Assembly (NCBI RefSeq): GCF_029525575.1
Contig: NZ_JAPDIA010000005.1
Coordinates: 43,380 to 107,379 of the forward strand
Length of the DNA: 64,000 nucleotides
Reading direction: 5' to 3'
From: Cohnella rhizosphaerae
Lineage (GTDB): Bacteria > Bacillota > Bacilli > Paenibacillales > Paenibacillaceae
This document shows positions 25,717 to 35,130 of this stretch, piece after piece. The notes beneath the pieces are model-generated. The model did not search any database. It saw only the letters and a program-made list of their open reading frames with translations, and had not been told where the DNA came from. The first letter of the stretch is position 1; every line of letters begins with the position of its first letter. Both the position numbers and the translations under genes were made by a program.

Positions 25717-26250
25717 TTATATCTTCTCCACCTGAGTGTAATCCAGCTCAAGCGGGGTTTCTCTGCCGAACATGTTGACGTGCACCTTCAGCTTGCTCTT
25801 GTCGTGAAGGATCTCTTCGACCGACCCGACGAAGTTCGCGAAAGGGCCGACCTTGACGCGGACATTCTCCTTCAATTCGAAGTCGATGACCGGCTTCGGC
25901 TCCTCCATACCCATGTGTTTCAGAATCTGATCCACTTCTTCGGGCAGCAGGGCCGTAGGCTTCGATCCCGATCCGGTCGATCCGACAAACCCGGTGACGC
26001 CGGGCGTGTTGCGGACCACGTACCAGGAATCGTCCGTCTGGATCATCTCGACGAGGACGTAGCCCGGATACACCTTGCGCATCACGGTCTTTTTCTTGCC
26101 GTCCTTGTTGACGAGTTCTTCCTCCATGGGCACGAGCACGCGAAAAATCTTGTCCTGCATGCCCATCGATTCCACGCGTTTCTCCAGGTTCGTCTTGACT
26201 TTGTTCTCGTAACCGGAGTACGTGTGAACTACATACCATCTTTTTTCCAT
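25717..26250 (-). CDS. nusG: Transcription termination/antitermination protein NusG
   Basis: 177 residues with an NGN domain (MEKRWYVVHTYSGYENKVK, YPGYVLVEMIQTDDSWYVVR) and a C-terminal KOW domain (VRVKVGPFANFVGSVEEI). It binds RNA polymerase and modulates pausing and termination. The ATG at 26250 follows AAAGGTGG; longer upstream starts add no family sequence. It lies between secE and rplK as in Bacillus. Confidence 0.97.
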   Translation of the reverse strand: MEKRWYVVHTYSGYENKVKTNLEKRVESMGMQDKIFRVLVPMEEELVNKDGKKKTVMRKVYPGYVLVEMIQTDDSWYVVRNTPGVTGFVGSTGSGSKPTALLPEEVDQILKHMGMEEPKPVIDFELKENVRVKVGPFANFVGSVEEILHDKSKLKVHVNMFGRETPLELDYTQVEKI

Positions 26251-26276
26251 CGGAAAAGCCACCTTTGGGTTCCGCG

Positions 26277-26486
26277 TTAAATGACGAGGTCGATCAACCG
26301 CGAAATGATGACGTCCAGCACCCAAAAGTAAAGCGTAACGATCGCGACCGTCACGATAACGACCAGCGTGTAGCTGACCAACTCTTTACGTTTGGGCCAA
26401 CGGACCTTCTTCAATTCACTCCAACTATCGGCAAAGAACGAAGTAAAGGACCCAAAGCTCTGTTTCATTTTGGCCAGGAAAGTCAC
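26277..26486 (-). CDS. secE: Preprotein translocase subunit SecE
   Basis: 69 residues with one C-terminal membrane helix (TLVVIVTVAIVTLYFWVLDV) and the conserved cytoplasmic SELKKVRWPKRKEL stretch. It is the essential clamp of the SecYEG channel. The start is GTG at 26486, nine bases after AGGAGG; an ATG at 26468 lacks a ribosome site. Confidence 0.96.
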   Translation of the reverse strand: MTFLAKMKQSFGSFTSFFADSWSELKKVRWPKRKELVSYTLVVIVTVAIVTLYFWVLDVIISRLIDLVI

Positions 26487-26506
26487 GTCCCAAAACCTCC
26501 TAGAGC

Positions 26507-26656
26507 TTAGCGCGTCTCGCGATGAGCCGTATGCTCATTGCAGAACTTGCAGAACTTCTTCAGTTCGATGCGATCGGAGTGCGTGCGCTTGTTCTTGGTC
26601 GTCGCATAATTCCGCTGCTTGCAGGTCGTGCAAGCGAGAGTGATGATTACCCGCAT
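26507..26656 (-). CDS. rpmG: 50S ribosomal protein L33
   Basis: 49 residues beginning [20 protein letters not shown], from an ATG at 26656 behind GGAGGT. All four zinc cysteines are present (C9, C12, C36, C39), so this is the zinc-containing C+ form, as for the rpmGB copy found ahead of secE in Bacillus. It lies 20 bp upstream of secE in the same operon. Confidence 0.95.
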   Translation of the reverse strand: MRVIITLACTTCKQRNYATTKNKRTHSDRIELKKFCKFCNEHTAHRETR

Positions 26657-26808
26657 CTGTTCCACCTCCCGGGCTGTGCCAGATCACAAAAAAAAAAGAC
26701 ATTGAATCCGGGTTAATACGCCTAAGCCGTTACGTACGACAACGACACCTGGCGTATCACACCATATTCAGGGCTGCGCATAAAACTCCACCTTAAGGTT
26801 ACTAAAGT

Positions 26809-26837
26809 AATTTATCATAGCCCATAGGCAATGTCAA
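26809..26837 (-). promoter_or_regulatory. Promoter of rpmG-secE-nusG
   Basis: Perfect -35 TTGACA (26832-26837), 17-bp spacer, TAAATT (26809-26814). It is about 150 bp upstream of rpmG. The rest of 26657-27039 holds only this promoter and the sigH terminator. Confidence 0.75.
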
Positions 26838-26965
26838 CGAGAAGCTTGACTATGGTCAACGCGCGCAGATCGTGGGACGTGTCTTTGGCTCCCGGCCGCA
26901 GAGCTCTCTATCATTCTTGCCAAGCGGGGATATCCTTTAAACCCGAAGTTCCCGGCACCCTGCGA

Positions 26966-26999
26966 AAATAAAAAAAAGCAGCCTGCCGTCCGGCGCTGC
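26966..26999 (-). terminator. Terminator after sigH
   Basis: On the minus strand GCAGCGCC...GGC-AG-GCTGC forms a hairpin followed by eight T. It is 41 bp downstream of the sigH stop. Confidence 0.85.
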
Positions 27000-27039
27000 C
27001 TCTGCGAGCACTGCTATGTAGCTGACGGCTTCGGCCAAC

Positions 27040-27696
27040 CTAAAGACCGATATCCCTGACCTCCAGATATCGCTCGAGCTTGCGCTTCACGCGCTGAAGC
27101 GCATTGTCGATGGACTTGACGTGGCGATCGAGGTCGACGGCGATCTCCTGATAGGAACGCCCGTCCAAATAGAGCATGAGCACCTTGCGCTCGAGATCGC
27201 TCAGGATCTCGGACATCTTGTCCTCCAGGCCGTAGAACTCCTCCTGGTTGATGATCATCTCCTCGGGATCGCAGACGCGGGAGCCGCAGATGACGTCCAG
27301 CAGCGTACGGTCGGAGTCCTCGTCGTAGATCGGCTTGTCCAGGGAAACGTAGGAGTTGAGCGGAATATGCTTCTGCCGGGTCGCGGTCTTGATCGCGGTA
27401 ATGATCTGGCGCGTGATGCACAGCTCCGCGAACGCCTTGAAGGAGGCCAGCTTGTCCCCTTTGAAGTCGCGGATCGACTTGTACAGGCCGATCATGCCCT
27501 CCTGCACGATGTCCTCGCGCTCCGCGCCGATCAAAAAATAAGAACGGGCCTTCGCCCGGACGAAATTGCGATATTTATTGATCAGATACTCCAGTGCCTC
27601 TGAATCGCCCGCGCGGACCGACTCGACGATATCCTCGTCGGTCTTGAAGTCGTATTCATATGTGACAAGGTCGTTCACGTCGACGCTCACGGTCAT
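27040..27696 (-). CDS. sigH: RNA polymerase sporulation sigma factor SigH
   Basis: 218 residues. Region 2 is visible (YRNFVRAKARSYFLIGAERED, IVQEGMIGLYKSIRDFKG) and region 4 has the helix-turn-helix YQEIAVDLDRHVKSIDNALQ. SigH (Spo0H) drives the transition-state and early sporulation regulon. Position between rae1 and rpmG is that of Bacillus. A clear SigA-type promoter lies 57 bp upstream. Confidence 0.97.
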   Translation of the reverse strand: MTVSVDVNDLVTYEYDFKTDEDIVESVRAGDSEALEYLINKYRNFVRAKARSYFLIGAEREDIVQEGMIGLYKSIRDFKGDKLASFKAFAELCITRQIITAIKTATRQKHIPLNSYVSLDKPIYDEDSDRTLLDVICGSRVCDPEEMIINQEEFYGLEDKMSEILSDLERKVLMLYLDGRSYQEIAVDLDRHVKSIDNALQRVKRKLERYLEVRDIGL

Positions 27697-27752
27697 CCCT
27701 CCGGCTTCAAGACATTCAGATACAAACTGGATCCCTCTACCAAACTATTACC

Positions 27753-27781
27753 AATATACTTGATGAAACCCATAGCGTCAA
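27753..27781 (-). promoter_or_regulatory. Promoter of sigH
   Basis: TTGACG (27776-27781), 17-bp spacer, TATATT (27753-27758) on the minus strand, in the 221-bp gap upstream of sigH. No gene is recognised in that gap. Confidence 0.75.
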
Positions 27782-27917
27782 TGAAGAAAACCCTTATAAT
27801 TCAAGGCTTCCGGGCAATGCGGACATTTGTTTGCGTTTTGGCGAACGGACTTGCAGCCTAAAATGGATACAGGTCCGCTCCCGCACGGAGGGATACGGGT
27901 CCCGGTCCGGTGGGTCG

Positions 27918-28466
27918 CTAGGACTTGTCCGAATCGCCCGGCGCTCGCTCGCCCCGGCGCCACCGCTCCAGAACCCGCGCCACGTCGTCGCTGATGACGC
28001 CGCCCAGCGGATTGCGCTTCGGCGGCGGCGCCTTGCGGATCGTCTTGCCGATCTCGCGCCGGCTCTCCTCCACCGCGAGCAGCAGCTCGCGCGCGGACAG
28101 ACGCAGCGCGCCGCGCCCGAACGCCACGTGCTGCTCGGTCTGGTCCGAAGTGGCGACGTACACGTCCCGCCGCACCGACTTCACCTCGCCGACGAGCCGC
28201 TCGATGCATTCGTCGGCCGTTTCTTTCTCGCGGGTGTACACGACGCCGAGCCGATGCTGCTTGAACTTGGCGCCGACGCCGGGCACGCGAAACGCGTCGA
28301 ATACGACGATGACCTTCAGTCCCAGGTAGCCCTGGTAATCCGCCAGCATGTCGAGCAGCCGATCGCGCGCGTCCTCCAGCCGGGTCGCCTTCAGGCGGTC
28401 CAGCTCGGGCCACGCGCCGATCATGTTGTAGCCGTCGACGATGAGGATGTCCTCACGGCGAAGCAT
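27918..28466 (-). CDS. rae1: NYN-domain ribosome-associated endoribonuclease Rae1 (YacP)
   Basis: 182 residues. The PIN/NYN active-site start ILIVDGYNMIGAW (D11, N14) and the later acidic residues (VIVVFDAF; KETADECIERL; VATSD) are in place. The B. subtilis homologue cleaves mRNA in the ribosomal A site in a translation-dependent way. Its start overlaps the 3' end of rlmB by 14 bp, so it is translationally coupled to it. Confidence 0.92.
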   Translation of the reverse strand: MLRREDILIVDGYNMIGAWPELDRLKATRLEDARDRLLDMLADYQGYLGLKVIVVFDAFRVPGVGAKFKQHRLGVVYTREKETADECIERLVGEVKSVRRDVYVATSDQTEQHVAFGRGALRLSARELLLAVEESRREIGKTIRKAPPPKRNPLGGVISDDVARVLERWRRGERAPGDSDKS

Positions 28467-29619
28467 GGCCGCCCTTGCCCGGACCGCCGCCGCGCTTCGC
28501 CAGCCGCTGGCGCACGGCTTCGTAGAGGATGATGCCCGCGGCGACCGAGGCGTTGAGCGAGTTGAGCTTGCCGAACATCGGCAGAGAGATCAGAAAATCG
28601 CATTTCTCGCGAATAAGCCGGGACAAGCCCTTGCCTTCGCTGCCGATGACGATCGCGATCGGCCCGGTGAGATCGGTCGCATAGACGTCGTCCTTCGCCT
28701 CGCCGGCCGCGCCGGCGATCCAGACGCCCGCTTCCTTCAGCCGGTCGATCGTCTGGGCCAGGTTGGACACCCGCGCGACCGGCACGTACTCGACGGCGCC
28801 CGCGCTCGTCTTGGCGACGACGGCCGTCAGGCTCGCGCTGCGGCGCTTGGGCACGATGACGCCGTGGGCGCCCGTGCAGTCGACCGACCGCAGGATGGAG
28901 CCGAGGTTGTGCGGATCCTCGACCTCGTCGAGGAGCACGATCAGCGGCGCCTCGCCGCGTTCGGCCGCCCGCGCGAGCAGCTCCTCCGGCTCGGCATACG
29001 ATACCGCCGCCGCCTGCGCCACGACACCTTGATGCTGAATGCCGGGAGCCAGGCTGTCCAGCTTGCGCTTGTCCGCATACTGCACGACGACGCCGCGTCC
29101 CTTGGCCTCCTCCAAGATCGGCTGAACGAGGCTCTTCTGGGCCTGGTTCGAGAGCCAGATCTTGTTGAGCGTCCGCCCCGCCTTGAGCGCCTCGAGCACC
29201 GGATGCTTGCCGGCCAGGTATTGCTCGCCTTCGGCCGCGTCTTCCCCGTCGTCCGCCGCCGAAGCTTCGGCTGCCTCGTCCTCATACGCGGCGACGCGAA
29301 CGCGCGTCTCGCGCTCGGCCGCCTCGGCCTCGTGCCGGCGGCCGTACGCCCGCTGCCCGGCCCCGCTCCTGCGATCCGCGGCGAAGCCGGGCTTGTAGCC
29401 GCCCGCGGGCTTGCGCGCGCCGCCGGCGGACGGCTTGTCCGCCGCGCGCCGATCCGCGGACCGGACTGCGTCGCGGGAGCCCGCGCGTCCTTCCGCCTGT
29501 CGGCGGCCCTCGCGGGCTCCCGCGCCCGTCCCGCCATAGGCGGACGGTCCGCCGGCTCCCTTCGCCGAACGGTCCGGTTTCCCCGGTCCTCCCGGGCGAT
29601 TGCTGCGATTGCTGCTCAT
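28453..29619 (-). CDS. rlmB: 23S rRNA (guanosine-2'-O)-methyltransferase RlmB (TrmH family), long N-terminal extension
   Basis: 388 residues against the usual ~245-250. Residues ~130-388 are a complete SPOUT enzyme: substrate-binding domain (YLAGKHPVLEALKAGRTLNK) and the knot with LDEVEDPHNLGSILRSVDCT, VIGSEGKGLSRLIREKCD, ISLPMFGKLNSLNASVAAGI. Residues 1-125 are low-complexity, rich in Arg, Gly, Ala and Ser, and probably an RNA-binding tail. It corresponds to B. subtilis YacO. The start overlaps mrnC by 4 bp. The start ATG at 29619 is supported by that overlap. Confidence 0.92.
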   Translation of the reverse strand: MSSNRSNRPGGPGKPDRSAKGAGGPSAYGGTGAGAREGRRQAEGRAGSRDAVRSADRRAADKPSAGGARKPAGGYKPGFAADRRSGAGQRAYGRRHEAEAAERETRVRVAAYEDEAAEASAADDGEDAAEGEQYLAGKHPVLEALKAGRTLNKIWLSNQAQKSLVQPILEEAKGRGVVVQYADKRKLDSLAPGIQHQGVVAQAAAVSYAEPEELLARAAERGEAPLIVLLDEVEDPHNLGSILRSVDCTGAHGVIVPKRRSASLTAVVAKTSAGAVEYVPVARVSNLAQTIDRLKEAGVWIAGAAGEAKDDVYATDLTGPIAIVIGSEGKGLSRLIREKCDFLISLPMFGKLNSLNASVAAGIILYEAVRQRLAKRGGGPGKGGHASP

Positions 29620-30098
29620 GTCGTCTCTTCCTTTCGCCCGGGTCGCGCGGACCCCTCCGGCTTCGTATCTTCAGGTTCGAAGGCCAGCCCGATCAACGTC
29701 TCGAGCCGGTCCCGCTCCCCGCGGTAAAATAAATAGCCCACCAGCGACTCCAGGCCGGTCGCGTGACGGTAATCGCCCGGATCCGCATTGCGCGGCGGCG
29801 AGCCCGACTTCGCGTTGCGGCCGCGCCGCGCGACGTCGGCCTCCTCTTCCGTCAGCAGCGGCCCCCAACGCGCCAGCAGCCGCGCCTGCGCGGCGGCGGA
29901 GACGTAACGGGTAGCGGCCTTGTGCAGCTCGTGCGGCTTGCGCGACGCGGTAGCGATCAGCCGCTGGCGAATATACACCTCGAACACCGCGTCGCCGATG
30001 TAAGCGAGCACGATCGGATTAAGCAGGTTGACCGGCTGGTCCTTCGGCAACTCCGGCGCGATGACCGGAAGCGGCGCGTTCGTGCGAAGCTCCGTCAT
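29616..30098 (-). CDS. mrnC: Mini-ribonuclease III
   Basis: About 160 residues consisting of an RNase III catalytic domain without the double-stranded RNA-binding domain: NPIVLAYIGDAVFEVYIRQR, then ATGLESLVGYLFYRG. In B. subtilis this enzyme matures the ends of 23S rRNA; the pairing flanks it would cut are visible around the 23S gene in this window. ATG at 30098 overlaps the cysS stop (ATGA); a GTG at 30110 with an AAGGGA site is an alternative. Confidence 0.94.
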   Translation of the reverse strand: MTELRTNAPLPVIAPELPKDQPVNLLNPIVLAYIGDAVFEVYIRQRLIATASRKPHELHKAATRYVSAAAQARLLARWGPLLTEEEADVARRGRNAKSGSPPRNADPGDYRHATGLESLVGYLFYRGERDRLETLIGLAFEPEDTKPEGSARPGRKEETT

Positions 30099-31498
30099 TT
30101 CCGGCGCCACCGCATCCCTTGCGCCGTATCTTCAAGGATGATCCCTTTCTCCGCCAGCAGGTCGCGAATCTCGTCCGCACGCGCGAAGTCGCGGCGCTTG
30201 CGCGCGTCTGCGCGCTCGGCGATCAGACTGTCGACCTCCGCGTCCAGCAGCTCTGCGCCCGCCTCCGGCGGCAGCAGCCCGAGCACCCGGTCGAACGTCG
30301 CGATGAGTTCCAGATACGCATGAATGTCCGCCGCGCAGGCCGCGTCGCGCTTCAAATACGCATTGGCGTCGGACACCGTCTGGAACCACACCGTGATCGC
30401 GTCCGCCGTGTTGAAGTCGTCGTCCATCTTGGCGTCGAACGCCGCCCGGAGCTGCGCGAGCCTCGGCGCGACCGAAGGATCGGCGGGCACCAGCTCGGAG
30501 ACGGAGGACAGCCGGTGCTTCAGGTTGTCGCGCGCGTTGGCGAGGCGCTGCACGCTGTTCTCGGCCTGGGCGACCGACTCCTCGCTGAAGTTGATCGGGC
30601 TACGGTAATGGCCGGTCAGCATGATATAGCGGATTGCCTGCGCGCTCGTCTTCTGCAGCAGCTCGCGCGGGTTGACGACGTTGCCGATGGACTTGGACAT
30701 CTTCTCGTTGTCGATATTGACGAAGCCGTTGTGCATCCAGTAGCGCGCCAGCGGCTTGCCCGTCAGCGCCTCAGACTGCGCGATCTCGCACTCGTGGTGC
30801 GGGAACTGCAGGTCGTTGCCGCCGCCGTGGATGTCGAGCGTCTCGCCCGCGTACTTGAGCACCATGGCCGAGCACTCGATGTGCCAGCCCGGACGGCCTT
30901 CGCCCCAAGGACTGCTCCAGCTGATCTCGCCCGGCTTGGCCGCCTTCCAGAGAACGAAGTCCTGCGGCGATTCCTTGCGCTCGTCCACCTCGATCCGGAT
31001 GCCGTACTGCAGATCCGCTAGATTTTTGTGGGACAGCTTGCCGTAGTCGGGGAATCGCGCGGTTCGGTAGTAGACGTCTCCGCCGCTCTCGTAAGCATAG
31101 CCCTTCTCCTCGAGCGTACGAATGAACGAGATGATCTCCGGAATCGTGTCGGTCACCCGCGGGTTTTTCGTGGCCGGGAAGACACCGAGCGCGGTCGTAT
31201 CCTCGATGAACGCCTGAATGAACCGCTCGCCCAGCTCGGGGACGGTGATGCCCATCTCCTCGGCGCGCCGGATCATCTTGTCGTCGACGTCGGTGAAGTT
31301 GGTCAGGTAGTTGACCTTGTAGCCGGCATGCTCCATATACCGGCGCACGACGTCGAAGAAGATGACGGGGCGCGCGTTCCCGATATGAATATACCCGTAT
31401 ACGGTCGGTCCGCATACGTACATCGTGACTTGGCCGGGCTGCTGGGGCACGAATGGTTCGGCCTCGCGGGTCAGCGTATTGTAAATGCGAAGGGTCAT
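30095..31498 (-). CDS. cysS: Cysteine-tRNA ligase
   Basis: 467 residues, standard length. The class I HIGH motif is IHIGN (residues 37-41) and KMSKS is in [10 protein letters not shown] near residue 265. Zinc ligands include C29 of [10 protein letters not shown] and the CSAMVLKY and [10 protein letters not shown] segments. It charges tRNA-Cys. It follows cysE by 6 bp; both lie behind the cysteine T-box leader. Confidence 0.98.
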   Translation of the reverse strand: MTLRIYNTLTREAEPFVPQQPGQVTMYVCGPTVYGYIHIGNARPVIFFDVVRRYMEHAGYKVNYLTNFTDVDDKMIRRAEEMGITVPELGERFIQAFIEDTTALGVFPATKNPRVTDTIPEIISFIRTLEEKGYAYESGGDVYYRTARFPDYGKLSHKNLADLQYGIRIEVDERKESPQDFVLWKAAKPGEISWSSPWGEGRPGWHIECSAMVLKYAGETLDIHGGGNDLQFPHHECEIAQSEALTGKPLARYWMHNGFVNIDNEKMSKSIGNVVNPRELLQKTSAQAIRYIMLTGHYRSPINFSEESVAQAENSVQRLANARDNLKHRLSSVSELVPADPSVAPRLAQLRAAFDAKMDDDFNTADAITVWFQTVSDANAYLKRDAACAADIHAYLELIATFDRVLGLLPPEAGAELLDAEVDSLIAERADARKRRDFARADEIRDLLAEKGIILEDTAQGMRWRRK

Positions 31499-31504
31499 GG
31501 TCGA

Positions 31505-32321
31505 TTATGGCTCCTTTGAGTTTCTTGAACAGGCGGAAGAATAAACGGGTTCTGCCCGGCGGTCGCGGTCGTCCCCCCGCGCGGCATCGCCTTCGGCAGG
31601 CTTGCCGTCTCCGGCGTCGGCGGAGGAATCGCATTTGGCCTTGAGCTCGAGCGGCGGCGGATCGAAGTATCCGCTGCGCTCCCGTTTCAAATGCTCCAGC
31701 TCGCCTTTGAGGTCGTCGATCTCCTTCTGCATGAAGCGGAACGTCTCGATGACCGGGTCCGGCAGGTTCGTATGGTCGAGCCGGTCGCCGATCCGCTGTC
31801 CGCCCCGCTTCACGACGCGGCCCGGAATGCCGACGACCGTGCTGTCCGGCGGCACCTCGCGGAGCACGACGGAGTTGGCGCCTATATTGGAATTGTCGCC
31901 TACTTTGAACGAACCCAATACTTTGGCGCCCGAAGCGATGACGACCCGGTTGCCGATCGTCGGGTGGCGCTTGCCTTTTTCCTTGCCGGTCCCCCCCGAG
32001 CGTCACGCCTTGGTAAATGACGACCTCGTCCCCGATCTCGCAGGTCTCCCCGATGACGACGCCCATCCCGTGGTCGATGAACAGCTTGCGGCCGATCTTG
32101 GCGCCGGGATGGATCTCGATGCCGGTCATGAACCGGCTCACCTGCGAGATGACGCGCGCCGCGGTGAACCATCTTCGCTTGAAGAAGCCGTGCGCGATTT
32201 TGTGCGCCCAGATGGCGTGCAGCCCCGAATACGTGAAGATGACCTCGAATCGGCTCCTGGCCGCCGGATCGTTTTCGAACACCGCTTCTACGTCGGAACG
32301 CACCGTCTCCCAGAAGCCCAT
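31505..32321 (-). CDS. cysE: Serine O-acetyltransferase (frameshifted)
   Basis: ATG at 32321 begins [20 protein letters not shown]. The left-handed beta-helix hexapeptide repeats and the active region ([40 protein letters not shown]) are clear. The frame breaks at a C7 run (31991-31997); deleting one base restores [20 protein letters not shown] and gives 271 residues. The enzyme makes O-acetylserine for cysteine synthesis. The C-terminal ~50 residues, acidic and Ser/Ala-rich, exceed the usual ~220-residue length. Control is by the upstream T-box. Confidence 0.93.
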
Positions 32322-32406
32322 GTGTTCTCCCCCCCTTGAAGTGTGCTGCCTTAGTTGCCGAAGAATGCGAAATCCTTCGCGAAAGCTGCGCGGCGACGCA
32401 TGACTG

Positions 32407-32742
32407 CGCAAAAAAAGACGCCCCGGCAGCTCTCGCTGCAGAGGCGTCTTCTGACGCGGTCCCACTCTGCTTGGCGCGATCGGCGTTCTTGCTCTTCCAG
32501 CAAGGCGCGGCGAATCGCCCGTCTCATTCGGCCGTTAACGGGGCCCCCCGGCAACGCCTAACGCAAGCCTTCGGGCCGGCCGATTCGACGGAATGAATCG
32601 GCGGCGTCCGGCGCTTCGCTCGGCGCTGCGGCTCCCAGGCGCATTTCCCCCACGTCGGATACGAGACTGCTCTCACCCTAGGCAGTCCTCTCTGGTCGCT
32701 CCTCGTCGTGGCGTACTCTCCTGTTCGTCGCTATTACAGCAA
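32407..32742 (-). promoter_or_regulatory. Cysteine-specific T-box leader of cysES
   Basis: On the minus strand the leader contains a Stem I region with GGGTGAGAGC, a specifier segment GGAAA-TGC-GCCTGGGAG with Cys codon TGC at 32641-32643, the T-box bulge sequence AGAGTGGGACCGCG (about 32455-32470), and a terminator (AGACGCC paired with GGCGTCT, about 32411-32449) with a T7 tail. Uncharged tRNA-Cys should favour the antiterminator. The Bacillus cysES operon has the same arrangement. Confidence 0.85.
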
Positions 32743-32771
32743 GTATAGTGCAACGTCCGGCGGGTGACAAG
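32743..32771 (-). promoter_or_regulatory. Promoter of the cysES T-box transcript
   Basis: TTGTCA (32766-32771), 17-bp spacer, TATACT (32743-32748) on the minus strand, placing the transcript start just ahead of Stem I of the T-box. Confidence 0.75.
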
Positions 32772-32850
32772 TGGCTCGGGCGGTCATGAGCGGAGCGTGG
32801 GTTGGAATTGTCGTCTTTAACGTTCTACAGCGCAAAGGCACGTGCTCAGG

Positions 32851-33400
32851 CCGAATGACGATGTCGCGCATCGCTATTTCGTCGCATCCTCACATCCGCA
32901 GCCGAATAACGATGTCGCACATCGCTATTCCGTCGCATCCTCACATCCGCAGCCGAATAACGATGTCGCACATCGCTATTCTGTCGCATCCTCACATCCG
33001 CAGCTAAATAACAATGTCGCGCATCGCTATTCCGTCGCATCCTCACATCCGCACCTAAATAACGATATCGCGCATCGCTATTCCGTCGCATCCTCACATC
33101 CGCAGCCGAATAACGATGTCGAGCATCGCTATTCCGTCGCATCCTCACATCCGCAGCCGAATAACGATGTCGCACATCGCTATTCCGTCGCATCCTCACA
33201 TCCGCACCTAAATAACGATATCGCGCATCGCTATTTCGTCGCATCCTCACATCCGCAGCCGAATAACGATGTCGCACATCGCTATTCCGTCGCATCCTCA
33301 CATCCGCACCTAAATAACGATATCGCGCATCGCTATTCCGTCGCATCCTCACATCCGCAGCCGAATAACGATGTCGCACATCGCTATTCCGTCGCATCCT
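32851..33400. repeat. 51-bp tandem repeat array, 10 copies plus a 40-bp partial copy
   Basis: Copies start every 51 bp from 32851 to 33361. Each contains a hairpin-capable core, AATAACGATG...CATCGCTATT around a 5-nt loop, followed by a constant CGTCGCATCCTCACATCC block. Two unit types (beginning CCGAATAACGATGTC or CTAAATAACGATATC) partly alternate, implying duplication of a 102-bp dimer. 51 is a multiple of 3, so frames stay open on both strands (17-residue periods), but no ribosome site supports translation. It lies between gltX and the cysES promoter. Confidence 0.95.
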
Positions 33401-33620
33401 AGCCGATAGCGGGAAAAAGGTACAAAAAGGTGCGCTATCCCCTCTCCGCTCGCTCCCCCCCAGAAAGAACGCCTATTCGCACGCGCCCGCTCAATCCCGG
33501 CAGCCGTTTCCCGCTCGTCCGCTCGCTGCTCGCACCGTTCCGCCCGCAGCGCCCTTGTGCCTGCAGTCGGCCCTGTAGCGTGCAGTCGGCCCTGTTGCCT
33601 GTAGGCCCTGCGGCTTGCGG

Positions 33621-35105
33621 TCAGCCGAGCGAAGCCGCCGTCTCCCGCAGCCTCGCAAGCACGCGGTCGCGGCCGAGCAGCCAGATCGTGCCGTTCAGGT
33701 CCGGTCCGTGCATCTGACCGGTCAAAGCCACCCGGATCGGCATGAACAGGCCTTTGCCCTTGGCGCCCGTCTCCGTCTGCACGGCTTTGATGAGCGCCTT
33801 CATGCCCTCGACCGTGAAGCCCTCCTCGCCGGCGGCTTCGATCTGCCGCGCGAACGCGTCCAGCACCGTCGGCACCTGCGGGTCGGCCAGCACCTCGCGC
33901 GCTTCGTCGTCGACTTCGATCCGCTCGCGCACGAACAGCTCGGACAGCGGCACGATCTCCGCGCCGTAGCGCAGATGCTCGCGCAGCAGCGTCACGAGCG
34001 CCGCCGCCCAGGCCATTTCCCGCTCGTCCGGCTGCTCGGCGATGCGGCCCGCCTTTTTCAGATGCGGCAGGCACAGTTCGAGCAGACGCTCCGGCGATAC
34101 GCTTTTCAGATAATGCTGATTGATCCAGTTGAGCTTCGCCGTATCGAACACGGCCGGGCTCTTGGACAGCCGCTCCGCCTTGAAGATCTCGATCAGCTGC
34201 TCGCGGGTGAAGATCTCCTCCTCGCCCTCCGGCGACCAGCCCAGCAGCGCGATGAAGTTGAACAGCGCCTCCGGCAGATAGCCCAGACCGTCGTACTGCT
34301 CGATGAACTGTACGATCGACTCGTCGCGCTTGGACAGCTTCTTGCGGCTCTCGTTCACGATCAGCGTCATATGGCCGAACACCGGCGGCTCCCAGCCGAG
34401 CGCTTCATAGATCATGAGCTGGCGGGGCGTGTTGGTGATATGGTCTTCGCCGCGCAGCACATGGCTGATCCGCATATGGTGATCGTCGACGGCGACCGCG
34501 TAATTGTACGTAGGAATGCCGTCTCGCTTGACAATGACGAAGTCGCCGAAGTCCTCCGAACGGAACGTGATCTCGCCCTTGACCATATCGTTAAACGTAT
34601 ACGTACGACCTTCCGGGACGCGAAACCGAATCGCCGGAATGCGGCCTTCCGCCACCAGCTGCGCCTCGTGCTCCGGCGTAATGTCGCGGTATTTGCCCGA
34701 ATAGGCCGGCGTCTCGCCCCGCGCGAGCTGCTCCTCGCGCTCCGCCTCAAGCTCTTCCTCGGTCGCATAGCAGCGGTAAGCCAGGCCTCGGTCCAGCAGC
34801 ACTTTGGTGAATTCGTCGTAAATGTGGAGACGCTCGGTCTGTCTGTACGGTCCGACGTCGCCGTGGCGATCGACGCTCTCGTCCCAGTCGACGCCGAGCC
34901 ACTTCAGGTACGTCAGTTGGCTCTCCTCGCCGCCCGCGACGTTGCGCTTGACGTCGGTGTCCTCGATGCGGATGATGAACTCCCCGCCGTGATGGCGTGC
35001 GAATAAGTAGTTAAAAATAGCGGTGCGCGCATTGCCGATATGAAGATGCCCCGTCGGGCTCGGCGCGTAGCGAACCCGGACTTTGCCGGCCGGTTGATTG
35101 GTCAT
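33621..35105 (-). CDS. gltX: Glutamate-tRNA ligase
   Basis: 494 residues. HIGH motif in [13 protein letters not shown] (residues 15-27) and KMSKS-type motif [12 protein letters not shown]. It aminoacylates tRNA-Glu, and in Firmicutes usually also tRNA-Gln, which is later amidated. ATG at 35105 follows GGAGGG with nine-base spacing; the ATG at 35111 is too close to that site. It follows ispF by 25 bp. Confidence 0.97.
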   Translation of the reverse strand: MTNQPAGKVRVRYAPSPTGHLHIGNARTAIFNYLFARHHGGEFIIRIEDTDVKRNVAGGEESQLTYLKWLGVDWDESVDRHGDVGPYRQTERLHIYDEFTKVLLDRGLAYRCYATEEELEAEREEQLARGETPAYSGKYRDITPEHEAQLVAEGRIPAIRFRVPEGRTYTFNDMVKGEITFRSEDFGDFVIVKRDGIPTYNYAVAVDDHHMRISHVLRGEDHITNTPRQLMIYEALGWEPPVFGHMTLIVNESRKKLSKRDESIVQFIEQYDGLGYLPEALFNFIALLGWSPEGEEEIFTREQLIEIFKAERLSKSPAVFDTAKLNWINQHYLKSVSPERLLELCLPHLKKAGRIAEQPDEREMAWAAALVTLLREHLRYGAEIVPLSELFVRERIEVDDEAREVLADPQVPTVLDAFARQIEAAGEEGFTVEGMKALIKAVQTETGAKGKGLFMPIRVALTGQMHGPDLNGTIWLLGRDRVLARLRETAASLG

Positions 35106-35130
35106 GTCCATGTCCCTCCAGTTCCCGTCG

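Noticed and set aside
27780..27905. A possible zinc-ribbon tail (NKCPHCPEALNYKGFLH) downstream of rae1
   Set aside because: The frame has no start or ribosome site of its own and its upstream part is the out-of-frame shadow of rae1. It could be a decayed fragment, but I cannot support it.
32842..33402. 186-residue repeat protein encoded by the 51-bp array
   Set aside because: The period is a multiple of three, so frames stay open on both strands. No ribosome site, signal or downstream unique domain supports a protein.
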